DNA from: Betaproteobacteria bacterium
GTDB lineage: Bacteria; Pseudomonadota; Gammaproteobacteria; Burkholderiales; Thiobacillaceae
Reading direction: 5' to 3'
Assembly (NCBI GenBank): GCA_016234655.1
Contig: JACRAU010000027.1
Span: 87,438 to 151,437 of the forward strand
DNA length: 64,000 bases
Both the position numbers and the translations under genes were made by a program. Below the pieces are notes generated by a model. The model did no database searches and was not told the origin of the DNA. It was given only the letters and a program-made list of their open reading frames with translations. This document shows, piece by piece, positions 52,374-61,861 of this stretch (the first letter of the stretch is position 1; each line of letters begins with the position of its first letter).

Positions 52374-55300
52374 ATGAGTCACTTTCTCGACCGCCTGACC
52401 TTCTTCACCCGACCGACCGAGTCGTTCTCCAACGGCCACGGCGTGGTGACCATCGAGGACCGCAAGTGGGAAGACGCCTATCGGAATAGGTGGCGGCACG
52501 ACAAGGTGGTGCGCTCCACCCACGGCGTCAACTGCACCGGCGGCTGTTCCTGGAAGATATTCGTCAAGAACGGCCTGGTCTCGTTCGAGATGCAGCAGAC
52601 CGATTACCCGCGCACCCGCGACGATCTGCCCAACCACGAGCCGCGCGGCTGCCAGCGCGGGGCCTCGTTCTCCTGGTACCTGTATTCGCCGCACCGGATC
52701 AAGCACCCGATGATCCGCGGCCGGCTGCTCGACCTGTACCGGGCCGAGCGCAAGGCGGGCAAGGACCCGGTCGAGGCCTGGGCCGCCATCCAGGCCGATA
52801 GCGCCAAGCGCGACAAGTACGTCAAGGTGCGCGGCCTGGGCGGCTTCGTGCGCACCAACTGGGACGAGGTGCTGGAGATCATCGCCGCCGCCAACATCCA
52901 CACCATCAACAAGTGGGGCCCGGACCGCATCTACGGCTTCTCGCCGATCCCGGCCATGTCCATGATCTCCTACGCCGCCGGTTCCCGTTATCTCAGCCTG
53001 ATCGGCGGCGCCTGCGGCTCCTTCTACGACTGGTACTGCGACCTGCCCATCGGCAGTCCGCAGACCTGGGGCGAGCAGACCGACGTGCCCGAGGCAGCCG
53101 ACTGGTACAACTCGACCTATCTCATCATCACCGGCGCCAACCTGCCGATGACCCGCACGCCGGATGCCCACTTCGCCATCGAGACCCGCTACAAGGGCAC
53201 CAAGATCGTGTCCATGGCGCCGGACTACGCCGAATACGTGAAGTTCGCCGACCTGTGGATGCCGGTGAAGCAGGGCACCGACTCGGCCGCCTTCATGGCC
53301 ATGGGCCACGTGGCGATCAAGGAGTTCTATATCAAGCAACAGACGCCGTATTTCCAGGAATACGCACGCAAATACACCGATCTACCGATGCAGGTCATGC
53401 TGCGCCAGCACGAGAACGGCTATGTCAGCGACCGCAACCTGCGCGCCTCCGACTTCGCCGGCAGCCTGAACGAGAGCAACAACGCCGAGTGGAAAACCAT
53501 CGCCTACGACGAGGGTAGCGGCCAGTTCGTCGCGCCCAACGGTTCCATCGGCTTCCGCTGGGGAGAAGAGGGCAAGTGGAACCTGCTGGAGCAATCCGCC
53601 GGCAAGGAGACCAAGCTGGAACTTTCCTGCCAGGGCAAGGACGGCGTCGAGGTCGTCTCGGTCGGCTTCCCCCACTTCACCCCCGACGAACCCGACCTGC
53701 TCTATCGCAACGTGCCGGCACGCCGGATCAAGCTGGCCGACGGCAGCGAGGCCCTGGTCACTTCCGTGTTTGATCTCCTGGTGGCGCAGTATGGTGTCGA
53801 CCGTGGCCTGGGCGGCGACAACGTGGCGAGCGACTACGACAACGCCGACGTGGCCTACACCCCGGCCTGGGCCGAGAAGGTCACCGGCGTGAAGCGCGCC
53901 GACCTGGAGCGCACCGGCCGCGAGTTCGCCGACAATGCGGCCAAGACCCACGGCAAGTCCATGGTCATCCTGGGCGCGGCGATCAACCACTGGTATCACC
54001 ACGACCAGTCCTACCGCGCCATCATGAACCTGCTGCACTTGTGCGGCTGCGTCGGCCAGAGCGGCGGCGGCTGGGCGCATTACGTCGGCCAGGAGAAGCT
54101 GCGGCCCCAGGCTGGCTGGGCGCCCATCGCTTTCGCGCTCGACTGGCACCGGCCGCCCCGGCACCAGAACTCTACCTCCTACTGGTATTTCCACACCGAC
54201 CAGTGGCGCTACGAGACGGTGAAGCCGGACGATCTGTTGTCGCCCGCCGGCAAGAACCGCAACAAGGGTTACTCGCTGGCCGATTACAACGTGGTCTCCA
54301 CCCGCCTGGGCTGGCTGCCGTCGGCCCCGCATTTCAACAAGAACCCGCTGGAACTGGCGGCCGACGCGGCCAAGGCCGGCGCCACCGACGAGGCGGGCGC
54401 GGCCAAGTACGTGGCCGAGCAGTTGAAGTCCGGCGCGCTCGACGTGGCCTATGCCGACCCGGACAACCCGGTGAACTGGCCGCGCAATCTGATCGTCTGG
54501 CGCGGCAACCTGATCGGCACCTCGGCCAAGGGCCACGAGTATTTCCTGAAGCACTTGCTGGGCGCGCAGAACGGCGTGCTGCAAGAAGGCGGCGCCGGCA
54601 ACGACTGCAAGGAAGTGGTGTGGCGCGACGAGGCCCCGGCCGGCAAGCTGGACCTGATGGTGGACATCAACTTCCGCCTGAACTCGACCGGCGCCTACGC
54701 CGACATCATCCTGCCGACCGCCACCTGGTACGAGAAGCACGACCTCAACACCACGGACATGCACCCCTTCATCCATCCGCTGGCCGAGGCGGTGAGCCCC
54801 GGCTGGGAGTCGAAGTCCGACTGGCAGATATTCAAGGCCCTGGCCAAGAAGTTTTCCAGCCTTGCCGGCAAGCACCTGGGCGTGAAGCAGGACCTGGTCG
54901 CCATGCCCATGCAGCACGATTCCCCGTTCGAGCTGGCCCAGCCCCTGGGCGAGGTGAAGGACTGGAAGAAGGGCGATTGCGAACCCATCCCGGGCAAGAC
55001 CATGCCCCTGATCAAGCTGGTCGAGCGCGACTACGCCAGCACCTACAACAAGTTCATCGCGCTCGGGCCGCTCATGGTCAAGGTCGGCAACGGCGTGAAG
55101 GGCCTGGAGTGGAACACCGAGCAGGAATACAAGGAGCTGGCCTCGCATAACCGCACCGTGACCGAGCCGGGCGTCTCCCTCGGCATGCCCTCGCTGGAAG
55201 AAGACATCGGCGCCTGCGATGCGGTGATGCGCATGGCGCCGGAGACCAACGGCGAGGTCGCGCACAAGTCGTGGGCGGCGCTGTCTAAGAAGACCGGCAT

Positions 55301-56126
55301 CGACCATCACCACCTCTATGCCGGCCGGCACGACGACAAGTTCACCTTCCGCGACATCCAGGCCCAGCCGCGCAAGATCATCACCGCGCCGACCTGGTCC
55401 GGGGTCGAGTCGGAACACGTGTCCTATACGGCCGGCTATACCAACATCCACGAGCACATCCCGTTCCGCACCCTGACCGGCCGCGCCCACTTCTACCAGG
55501 ACCACGAGTGGATGCTGGACTTCGGCGAGGGCTTTTGCTGCTTCCGTCCGCCGGTGGACATGCAGGAGCACAAGAAGGTGCCGGCCAGCGTGACCCAGGG
55601 TCCGCACTTGGTGCTGTCCTGGATCACGCCGCACTCCAAGTGGGGCATCCACTCCACCTATCAGGACAATCTGCGCATGCTCAACCTGTTCCGCGGCGGC
55701 CCCTACTTCTGGATCTCGGAAGAGGACGCCAAGAGCGTCGGCATCCAGGACAACGACTGGGTCGAGGCGGTCAACGCAAACGGCGCCACGGTGGCGCGGG
55801 CGGTGGTGTCGCAGCGGGTGCCGCGCGGCATGGCGCTGATGTACCACGCGCAGGAGAAGAACGTGAACGTGCCCGGCAGCCCCACCACCGGCAAGCGCGG
55901 CGGCATCCTGAATTCGGTCACCCGGGTGGTGGTGAAGCCCACCCACATGATCGGCGGCTACGCCCAACTGGCCTACAGCTTCAACTACTACGGCCCGGTC
56001 GGCAGCAACCGCGACGAGATCGTGGTGGTGCGCAAGATCGCCGACCAGGATGTGGATTGGCTGGAGCGGCCGCTGACACCGGAGCGCGAGCAGCAACGCA
56101 ACCCCGCAGGCGTCGGCCCCCGTTGA
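52374..56126 (+). CDS. narG: respiratory nitrate reductase alpha subunit
   Basis: The 1250-residue molybdenum catalytic subunit, reducing nitrate to nitrite at the cytoplasmic face. The FS0 cluster ligands are in STHGVNCTGGCSWKIFVKNG (His plus three Cys; the fourth in EPRGCQRGASF). The Mo-ligating aspartate lies in the YNSTYLIITGANLPMTRTPD region, and the C-terminal cofactor-binding part contains PVGSNRDE. Length matches NarG. AAGGAG precedes ATG 52374; narH follows after 28 bp. Confidence 0.97.
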   Translation: MSHFLDRLTFFTRPTESFSNGHGVVTIEDRKWEDAYRNRWRHDKVVRSTHGVNCTGGCSWKIFVKNGLVSFEMQQTDYPRTRDDLPNHEPRGCQRGASFSWYLYSPHRIKHPMIRGRLLDLYRAERKAGKDPVEAWAAIQADSAKRDKYVKVRGLGGFVRTNWDEVLEIIAAANIHTINKWGPDRIYGFSPIPAMSMISYAAGSRYLSLIGGACGSFYDWYCDLPIGSPQTWGEQTDVPEAADWYNSTYLIITGANLPMTRTPDAHFAIETRYKGTKIVSMAPDYAEYVKFADLWMPVKQGTDSAAFMAMGHVAIKEFYIKQQTPYFQEYARKYTDLPMQVMLRQHENGYVSDRNLRASDFAGSLNESNNAEWKTIAYDEGSGQFVAPNGSIGFRWGEEGKWNLLEQSAGKETKLELSCQGKDGVEVVSVGFPHFTPDEPDLLYRNVPARRIKLADGSEALVTSVFDLLVAQYGVDRGLGGDNVASDYDNADVAYTPAWAEKVTGVKRADLERTGREFADNAAKTHGKSMVILGAAINHWYHHDQSYRAIMNLLHLCGCVGQSGGGWAHYVGQEKLRPQAGWAPIAFALDWHRPPRHQNSTSYWYFHTDQWRYETVKPDDLLSPAGKNRNKGYSLADYNVVSTRLGWLPSAPHFNKNPLELAADAAKAGATDEAGAAKYVAEQLKSGALDVAYADPDNPVNWPRNLIVWRGNLIGTSAKGHEYFLKHLLGAQNGVLQEGGAGNDCKEVVWRDEAPAGKLDLMVDINFRLNSTGAYADIILPTATWYEKHDLNTTDMHPFIHPLAEAVSPGWESKSDWQIFKALAKKFSSLAGKHLGVKQDLVAMPMQHDSPFELAQPLGEVKDWKKGDCEPIPGKTMPLIKLVERDYASTYNKFIALGPLMVKVGNGVKGLEWNTEQEYKELASHNRTVTEPGVSLGMPSLEEDIGACDAVMRMAPETNGEVAHKSWAALSKKTGIDHHHLYAGRHDDKFTFRDIQAQPRKIITAPTWSGVESEHVSYTAGYTNIHEHIPFRTLTGRAHFYQDHEWMLDFGEGFCCFRPPVDMQEHKKVPASVTQGPHLVLSWITPHSKWGIHSTYQDNLRMLNLFRGGPYFWISEEDAKSVGIQDNDWVEAVNANGATVARAVVSQRVPRGMALMYHAQEKNVNVPGSPTTGKRGGILNSVTRVVVKPTHMIGGYAQLAYSFNYYGPVGSNRDEIVVVRKIADQDVDWLERPLTPEREQQRNPAGVGPR

Positions 56127-56154
56127 TGCATCGCCAGGAATTAGGAGAACAGAA

Positions 56155-57705
56155 ATGAAAGTCAGAGCGCAATTCGCCTTCGTCTTCAACCTGGACAAGT
56201 GCATCGGCTGCCACACCTGCTCGGTCACCTGCAAGAACGTGTGGACCAACCGCAAGGGCGTCGAGTACGTCTGGTTCAACAACGTGGAAAGCAAGCCGGG
56301 CATCGGCTATCCCAAGCAGTGGGAGAACCAGGATGTCTGGCGCGGCGGCTGGGAACTGAAGGACGGCAAGCTGCAACTCAAGGCCGGCTCCAAGCTCAAT
56401 CGGCTGGCCAATATCTTCGCCAACCCGGACCTGCCCGAGATCGACGACTACTACGAGCCGTTCACCTTCGACTATGCCCGGTTGCAAAACGCGCCGCTGT
56501 CCGAGGCGGCGCCGACCGCCCGCCCGGTGTCGCAGATCACCGGCGAGAAAATGGAGAAGATCCACTGGGGCCCGAACTGGGAAGACGATCTGGCCGGCGA
56601 ATTCGACAAGCGGGCCAAGGACCGCAACATGCACAACCTCGAAAAGGACATCTACCGCCAGTTCGAGAACACCTTCCACATGTACCTGCCGCGCATCTGC
56701 AACCACTGCATCAACCCGGCCTGCGTCGCGGCCTGCCCGTCCGGCTCGCTGTACAAACGCGAGGAAGACGGCATCGTGCTGGTCGACCAGGACAAGTGCC
56801 GGGGCTGGCGCATGTGCGTGTCGTCCTGTCCGTACAAGAAGGTGTTCTACAACTGGGAATCGGGCAAGGCCGAGAAGTGCATCGGCTGCTACCCGCGGGT
56901 GGAGTCGGGCATGCCGACGGTGTGCTCCGAGTCCTGCGTCGGCCGCATCCGCTACAACGGCATCATGCTGTACGACGCCGACAAGATCGAGCAGCTCGCC
57001 TCGACGCCCGACGTGCAGGACCTGTACCAGGCCCAACTCGACATCTTCCTCGACCCGAACGACCCGGCGGTGATCGAGCAGGCCCGCAAGGACGGCATCC
57101 CCGAGGACTGGATCGAGGCCGCGCGCAAATCGCCGATCTACAAGATGGCGGTGGACTGGAAGATCGCCTTCCCGATGCACCCCGAGTTCCGCACCCTGCC
57201 CATGGTCTGGTACGTGCCGCCGCTGTCTCCGGTGCAATCGGCCATCGACCAGGGCCAGTTGCCGACCGAGGCCGACGGCTGCATCCCGAAATCCGACACC
57301 CTGCGCCTGCCGCTCAAGTACCTGGCCAACCTGCTCACCGCCGGTAAGGAAGAGCCGATCCGCAAGGCCTTGAACCGGATGATCGCGATGCGTTCCTACA
57401 TGCGCTCTGTCCACGTCGAGGGCGTGCCGAACACCCAGGCGTTGGAAGCGGCCGGCATCGACGAGGCGACGGCGAAGGAGATGTACCGCTACATGGCCAT
57501 CGCCAACTACGAAGATCGCTTCGTGATCCCGACCGGCCACGAGGAAGTCCGGATGGACGACTTCTACGGCTTCCAGGGCCAGAACGGCTTCAGCTTCGGC
57601 AACGATTCCTCGCCCGGCATCTCGTCCAACTCGCTGTTCCCCGAGCGGCGCAAGGAGACCGTGGAGTCGCGCGAATTGGCCCCCTCGTCGGACGAAGACC
57701 GCTAA
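56155..57705 (+). CDS. narH: respiratory nitrate reductase beta subunit
   Basis: A 516-residue iron-sulfur subunit with four clusters: CIGCHTCSVTCKNVW, CNHCINPACVAACPSG, CRGWRMCVSSCPYKK (Trp replaces one Cys, giving the [3Fe-4S] centre) and CIGCYPRVESGMPTVCSESC. It carries electrons from NarI to NarG. AGGAGA precedes ATG 56155. Confidence 0.97.
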   Translation: MKVRAQFAFVFNLDKCIGCHTCSVTCKNVWTNRKGVEYVWFNNVESKPGIGYPKQWENQDVWRGGWELKDGKLQLKAGSKLNRLANIFANPDLPEIDDYYEPFTFDYARLQNAPLSEAAPTARPVSQITGEKMEKIHWGPNWEDDLAGEFDKRAKDRNMHNLEKDIYRQFENTFHMYLPRICNHCINPACVAACPSGSLYKREEDGIVLVDQDKCRGWRMCVSSCPYKKVFYNWESGKAEKCIGCYPRVESGMPTVCSESCVGRIRYNGIMLYDADKIEQLASTPDVQDLYQAQLDIFLDPNDPAVIEQARKDGIPEDWIEAARKSPIYKMAVDWKIAFPMHPEFRTLPMVWYVPPLSPVQSAIDQGQLPTEADGCIPKSDTLRLPLKYLANLLTAGKEEPIRKALNRMIAMRSYMRSVHVEGVPNTQALEAAGIDEATAKEMYRYMAIANYEDRFVIPTGHEEVRMDDFYGFQGQNGFSFGNDSSPGISSNSLFPERRKETVESRELAPSSDEDR

Positions 57706-57722
57706 CCCAAAGGAGCGAACAG

Positions 57723-58238
57723 ATGTTTTATCGAATCCTATCCAAGCTGCTGGACTACCCGGACGAGGACTTGCTCTCCGTCGTCTGGGAGATTCGCGAG
57801 CGCATGCAACAGGGCGTGGCTTTCGATCCGAGCGAGCGCCTGGTGCTGTCCAGCCTGCTCGATTACCTGGAGTCGAAGCCCTTGCTCGAGGTGCAGGGCG
57901 ACTATGTGAAGACCTTCGACCTCGTGCCCGAGCATGCCCTGCATCTCACCCACCACCTGTTCGGCGAAGACAAGAACCGGGGTCCGGCGCTGATCGACCT
58001 GACCGAGTACTACAAGGAATTCGGCCTGGAGCTGGCCAGCAACGAGCTGCCCGATTACCTGCCGCTGATCCTGGAGTTTGCGGATTCGCTGGGGCCGGAC
58101 GAAGCGCGCGTGTTCCTGTGCCAGTGGAGCAAGGTGCTCAAGCAGCTCGCCGACAATCTCGACGCCGCGCAGAGCCCGTACGGGCCCATCGTCCGGCTGG
58201 TCGAGCAACGTAGCCGGCTGGTCAAAGCCGCCGCCTGA
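57723..58238 (+). CDS. narJ: nitrate reductase assembly chaperone
   Basis: A 171-residue TorD/NarJ-family helical chaperone (MFYRILSKLLDYPDEDL; LPDYLPLILEFA) that allows molybdenum cofactor and cluster insertion into NarG. It is somewhat shorter than enterobacterial NarJ. It sits between narH (17 bp) and narI (14 bp), each with a clear ribosome-binding site. Confidence 0.94.
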   Translation: MFYRILSKLLDYPDEDLLSVVWEIRERMQQGVAFDPSERLVLSSLLDYLESKPLLEVQGDYVKTFDLVPEHALHLTHHLFGEDKNRGPALIDLTEYYKEFGLELASNELPDYLPLILEFADSLGPDEARVFLCQWSKVLKQLADNLDAAQSPYGPIVRLVEQRSRLVKAAA

Positions 58239-58252
58239 ACCGGGAGATCGCC

Positions 58253-58948
58253 ATGACTATCGACCTGCATCAAATCGTCTTCGGGGTCTACCCCTATCTC
58301 GCCCTGGCCACCTTCGTGCTGGGCAGTTGGATCCGCTTCGACCATGAGCAATACACCTGGAAGAGCGACTCCAGCCAGTTGCTGTCCAAGCGCTATATGC
58401 GTTTCGCCAGCAACGTGTTCCACATCGGCATCCTGGGCATCTTCTTCGGCCATCTGGTCGGCCTGCTCACGCCGCACGGCGTGTTCCTGGCCATGGGGGT
58501 CTCCGACATGGCGCACCAGGGCATCGCCATCTTCGCCGGCGCGATCTTCGGCGGCATGGTCATCCTGGGCGGCACCATCCTTTGGCTGCGGCGCCTGCTC
58601 AACAAGCGGGTACGCGCCGCCTCGCGCTGGATGGACATCAACATCCTCGGTTGGCTGGTCATGACCGCGCTGGTCGGCTTCTCGACCATCTTCTGGTCCT
58701 ACCACCATGCCAGCCAGGGCGACGCGACGGTGATGATCCGCCTGGCCGAATGGGTGCAGAGCATCGTCGTCCTGCAACCCGAGCCGGAGCTGATTCGCAA
58801 CGTGGACCCCGTGTTCAAGCTGCATATCTTCTTCGGCCTCTCGGTGTTCCTGTTCTTCCCGTTCACCCGCTTGGTGCATATCTGGAGCGCGCCGATCGGT
58901 TATCTGTTCCGCGCCTATCAGGTGGTGCGCACCAAGCGCGCCTTGTGA
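58253..58948 (+). CDS. narI: respiratory nitrate reductase gamma subunit
   Basis: A 231-residue dihaem cytochrome b membrane anchor with five helices that oxidises ubiquinol. Haem ligand histidines are in NVFHIGILGIFFGHLVGL and FKLHIFFGLSVF / TRLVHIW. It completes the narGHJI operon; the DsrC-like gene lies 115 bp downstream on the same strand. Confidence 0.96.
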   Translation: MTIDLHQIVFGVYPYLALATFVLGSWIRFDHEQYTWKSDSSQLLSKRYMRFASNVFHIGILGIFFGHLVGLLTPHGVFLAMGVSDMAHQGIAIFAGAIFGGMVILGGTILWLRRLLNKRVRAASRWMDINILGWLVMTALVGFSTIFWSYHHASQGDATVMIRLAEWVQSIVVLQPEPELIRNVDPVFKLHIFFGLSVFLFFPFTRLVHIWSAPIGYLFRAYQVVRTKRAL

Positions 58949-59063
58949 CCGTTCGCCCCGCCATGGCTTCCGTTCCCACCCGCGATCGCTCCCTCCCTCC
59001 TCGTGCTCGCGGGCCGGCCATGGTGGGCACCTTTTCGTGAGAAGCGTCATGCAGGAGAAAAAG

Positions 59064-59471
59064 ATGTTCGCCATGCCCAAGGTCAATTACCGCGAGGATG
59101 CGGTCAATACCGCCAACCCGTATGCGATCTATACGCGCAAGCTCATGGTCGACGGCCGCGAGGTGCTGACCGACCCCGAGGGCTATATCCTCAACATGGA
59201 CGAGTGGAGCGAGGGCTATGCCGTCGCCCTGGCCGAGCAGGAAGGCCTGGCGCTGACCGACGAGCATTGGCAGGTCATCCGCTTCATCCGCGAGTATTAC
59301 GACGAGCACAACGTGCAGGCCCCGGTGCGCGACATGGTCAAGCATTTCCGCGAGGTCTGGGGCGAGGCGCGGGGCAACAGCCGCTACCTGCACGACATCT
59401 TCCCCATGGGCGGGCCGCAGAAGCAGGGCAACCGGCTGGCCGGCATCCGCAAGACCAAGGGCGAGCATTAG
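59064..59471 (+). CDS. DsrC/TusE-family protein lacking cysteines, next to narGHJI
   Basis: A 135-residue member of the DsrC/TusE family (LTDEHWQVIRFIREYYDEHN; YLHDIFPMGGPQKQGNRLAG) with a longer N-terminus. The two conserved C-terminal cysteines are absent (Gly/Asn at the first, none at the KTKGEH end) and the whole protein has no cysteine. ATG 59064 has AGGAG 6 bp upstream, so a longer reading from GTG 59037 is unlikely. The location after narI suggests a link with nitrate respiration, perhaps regulatory (RspA-like). Confidence 0.88.
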   Translation: MFAMPKVNYREDAVNTANPYAIYTRKLMVDGREVLTDPEGYILNMDEWSEGYAVALAEQEGLALTDEHWQVIRFIREYYDEHNVQAPVRDMVKHFREVWGEARGNSRYLHDIFPMGGPQKQGNRLAGIRKTKGEH

Positions 59472-59477
59472 TCTTTC

Positions 59478-59491
59478 CTGATATGGGTCAA
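59478..59491. promoter_or_regulatory. FNR/DNR-like box before the DUF2249 gene
   Basis: CTGAT-ATGG-GTCAA matches the consensus at 8 of 10 positions, 59 bp before the DUF2249 start. A GGCCGGC/GCCGGCC hairpin (59497-59513) lies between the box and the gene. Confidence 0.42.
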
Positions 59492-59549
59492 GGCCCGGCC
59501 GGCTCGGCCGGCCTATCATTGCCGTACCCGTTTTATCCGAAGGCCGAAC

Positions 59550-59816
59550 ATGCAAATCACCATCCCCGTGCACAACCATAGCCGCACCGACGGCATCTAC
59601 GACTTCGACGCGCGCGGCATCGCCAAGCGCTTTCGCCATGCCGCGATCTTCGGCGCGCTCGACGCGCTGACGCCGGGCGAACGCATGCGCTTCGTCAACG
59701 ACCACAACCCCATCCCCTTGCTGCAACAGATGCAGGCGCGCTACGGCGAGCAGGTCGAGGTGCAATACCTGGAACAAGGCCCGGCGCAAGTTGTGATCGA
59801 CTTTATCAAGCACTGA
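59550..59816 (+). CDS. DUF2249 domain protein
   Basis: An 88-residue protein (MQITIPVHNHSRTDGIYDFD) with a TusA-like alpha/beta fold of the DUF2249 family, including AIFGALDALTPGERMRFVNDHNPIPLL. Such proteins accompany hemerythrins, nitric-oxide responses and denitrification genes; biochemical role is unknown. It has no cysteine, so it is not a sulfur carrier. The next gene begins 1 bp after its stop. Confidence 0.88.
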   Translation: MQITIPVHNHSRTDGIYDFDARGIAKRFRHAAIFGALDALTPGERMRFVNDHNPIPLLQQMQARYGEQVEVQYLEQGPAQVVIDFIKH

Positions 59817-59817
59817 C

Positions 59818-60915
59818 GTGCTGCTCTCGCTGCTCGCCGCCACCCTGGTTCTATTGGCGGCGGCGCTTGCCTTGCCGCAGGCGCTGGCGGCACCGCCGGC
59901 CTTTTGGGCGCACGGCATCCTGGCGGTGGGCGTGATGAGCTTGATCCCCGCCGCGATGCAGCACTTCGTGCCGGTGCTCACCCGTAGCGCCGGGGCCTCG
60001 CCGGCCATGGCGCGGCTGCCGCTGGCGATGATGGCGGCCGGCGCCGTCGCCAGCCTGGCCTTGCTCGGGGCCTTGCCTTATGCCGCCGTCGGCGGCGCGG
60101 CCGGCCTGGCCTTGCTCGGCTTGGCCGTTCTGCTTGCCTGGGTCATGGGAAAAGGGCGCCAGGCCGTGGGCCGGCCGCACCCCGGCCTGTATTGGTATGT
60201 CGCGGCCTTGGCCTGCCTGGCGCTCGGTTTGGCCGTGGCGGCGCTGATACCGTTTTGGCCGGCGCAACATGCCGCGTTGCGGGCCTTTCATCTGCACATC
60301 AATCTCTATGGCTTCGTCGGCCTCACCGCGATCGGCACCTTGCAGGTTCTGTTGCCCACCGCGACCGGCCGGCCCGACCCCGAGGTGGCCGCGCGGCTCA
60401 AGCTCGATCTCAAATGGGCCGTGGCCGGCAGTTTGCTTTTGGCGCTGGGCCGGGCGTTTGATCTGTCTTGGCTGGCCCAGGCCGGCGCCGCGCTATGGGG
60501 CTGGCCGTTATCGCGCATGTTGCTGGCCTGGTGGCGCCTGCAACGGCGCTCGATCTTCGCGGCGCATGGCGCGGCCCCGGCCCTGGCCATCGCCGCCATC
60601 GGTTTCGCCTGCGCCTTGCTCGGCACCGTATCGAGCCGGCCGGCGCCGTTGGCCGTCTTCCTGCCCGGTTTCCTGATGCCCTTGATCGTCGGCGCCGCCA
60701 GCCAGTTGGCGCCGGTGTTCTTGCAAGCAGGGGTCGCGAGCGATTGGCATGTCCGTTCGCGCCGCCTGCTCGGCCTTTGGGGTGGACCGCGCGCCTTGCT
60801 GTTTCTGACGGCGGCGGTGCTGCCGCTGCTCGGCTACCGGTGCGCCGGCATACCGGCCTTGTTCGGCCTGATCTGGTTCGGCGCGGTGTTCGTCGTTTGG
60901 TTGTTAAAGGATTGA
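59818..60915 (+). CDS. polytopic membrane protein, oxidase-subunit-I/NnrS-like
   Basis: A 365-residue protein with about eleven or twelve helices. Conserved-looking histidines are in AHGILAVGVMSLIPAAMQHF and AFHLHINLYGFVGLTAIGTL, which resemble haem-binding helices of haem-copper oxidase/NnrS relatives. It starts with GTG 59818, coupled to the DUF2249 gene; this pair recurs in denitrifiers. Function in NO or nitrite handling is inferred from context and the FNR-like box. Confidence 0.75.
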   Translation: MLLSLLAATLVLLAAALALPQALAAPPAFWAHGILAVGVMSLIPAAMQHFVPVLTRSAGASPAMARLPLAMMAAGAVASLALLGALPYAAVGGAAGLALLGLAVLLAWVMGKGRQAVGRPHPGLYWYVAALACLALGLAVAALIPFWPAQHAALRAFHLHINLYGFVGLTAIGTLQVLLPTATGRPDPEVAARLKLDLKWAVAGSLLLALGRAFDLSWLAQAGAALWGWPLSRMLLAWWRLQRRSIFAAHGAAPALAIAAIGFACALLGTVSSRPAPLAVFLPGFLMPLIVGAASQLAPVFLQAGVASDWHVRSRRLLGLWGGPRALLFLTAAVLPLLGYRCAGIPALFGLIWFGAVFVVWLLKD

Positions 60916-60916
60916 G

Positions 60917-61861
60917 ATGGCTATCTCCGACGTGGTGCACACCTTCGGCCAGTGGTTGCTGGAAAAGCACGGCGAGCGGGTGCATAAGATCGCGCTGAAC
61001 GCGGGCTTCAGTTGCCCAAACCGCGACGGCAGCAAGGGCATGGGCGGTTGCACCTTCTGCAACAACGCCTCGTTCAGCCCGAACGCGCGCAACGTCATCG
61101 CCTTGGAGACGCAACTGGCCGACGGCCGGCAAGTCATCTCTCGGCGCAATGGCGCCGGCAAGTTCCTGGCCTATTTCCAGGCCTACACCAATACCTACGG
61201 CGAGGTGCAACGCTTGAAGTCGCTGTACGACCGGGCCTTGTCTTGCGAGGGCGTGATCGGCCTGGCCGTGGGCACGCGGCCGGATTGCGTGCCCGACGAG
61301 GTGCTCGACCTGCTGGCCGAATACCGCGAGCAGGGCCACGAGGTGGTGCTGGAACTCGGCCTGCAATCGGCCTTCGATGCGACCTTGGCCAGGGTGAATC
61401 GCGGCCACGGCCTGAAGGAATACGCCACCGCCTGCCGCGCCGCGCGCCGGCGCGGCATCCCGGTTTGCACCCATCTTATCCTCGGCCTGCCGGGCGAGGA
61501 GGCTTGGCATTACCACAGCACGCTCGACATCGTGCTCGACATCGGCACCGAGGGGCTCAAGCTGCACCCGCTGCACGTGGTGCGCGGCACGGCCCTGGCC
61601 AACGAATGGCGGCGCGGCGAATACGCCCCGATGGCGCTCGACGATTACGTCGAGGCCGCCGCCGACCTGATCGAGCGCACGCCGTGGGACGTGGTCTACC
61701 ACCGGGTCACCGGCACCGCCGGGCCGAAGCTGCTGCTCGCGCCGGATTGGTGCGTGGGCAAGTGGCCGGCGATCAACGGCATCGAGCAGGCGCTCAAGCG
61801 GCGCGGCAGCCGGCAGGGCGCCAAGCTCGACGGCGGGGATGGCGATGTCCGCGCGGCTTGA
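60917..61861 (+). CDS. TIGR01212-family radical SAM protein (YhcC-like)
   Basis: A 314-residue radical SAM enzyme with the family's spaced cluster motif CPNRDGSKGMGGCTFCNN, GLAVGTRPDCVP and HLILGLPGEE. YhcC-type proteins are widespread but their reaction is unknown. It starts 1 bp after the preceding stop and its end overlaps ubiU by 17 bp, so it belongs to this operon. Confidence 0.9.
   Translation: MAISDVVHTFGQWLLEKHGERVHKIALNAGFSCPNRDGSKGMGGCTFCNNASFSPNARNVIALETQLADGRQVISRRNGAGKFLAYFQAYTNTYGEVQRLKSLYDRALSCEGVIGLAVGTRPDCVPDEVLDLLAEYREQGHEVVLELGLQSAFDATLARVNRGHGLKEYATACRAARRRGIPVCTHLILGLPGEEAWHYHSTLDIVLDIGTEGLKLHPLHVVRGTALANEWRRGEYAPMALDDYVEAAADLIERTPWDVVYHRVTGTAGPKLLLAPDWCVGKWPAINGIEQALKRRGSRQGAKLDGGDGDVRAA

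Noticed and set aside
49686..53339. 1217-codon open frame on the minus strand opposite narK1, narK2 and narG
   Set aside because: It is a GC-rich shadow of well-identified genes: composition is His/Arg/Gly/Asp-rich, with no domain, no ribosome-binding site, and it crosses several real genes.
53382..56303. 973-codon open frame antisense to narG
   Set aside because: Shadow frame created by the codon bias of narG; no recognisable motifs.
59037..59063. Longer GTG start for the nar-linked DsrC-like gene
   Set aside because: The AGGAG ribosome-binding site lies within this stretch and is ideally spaced for ATG 59064.
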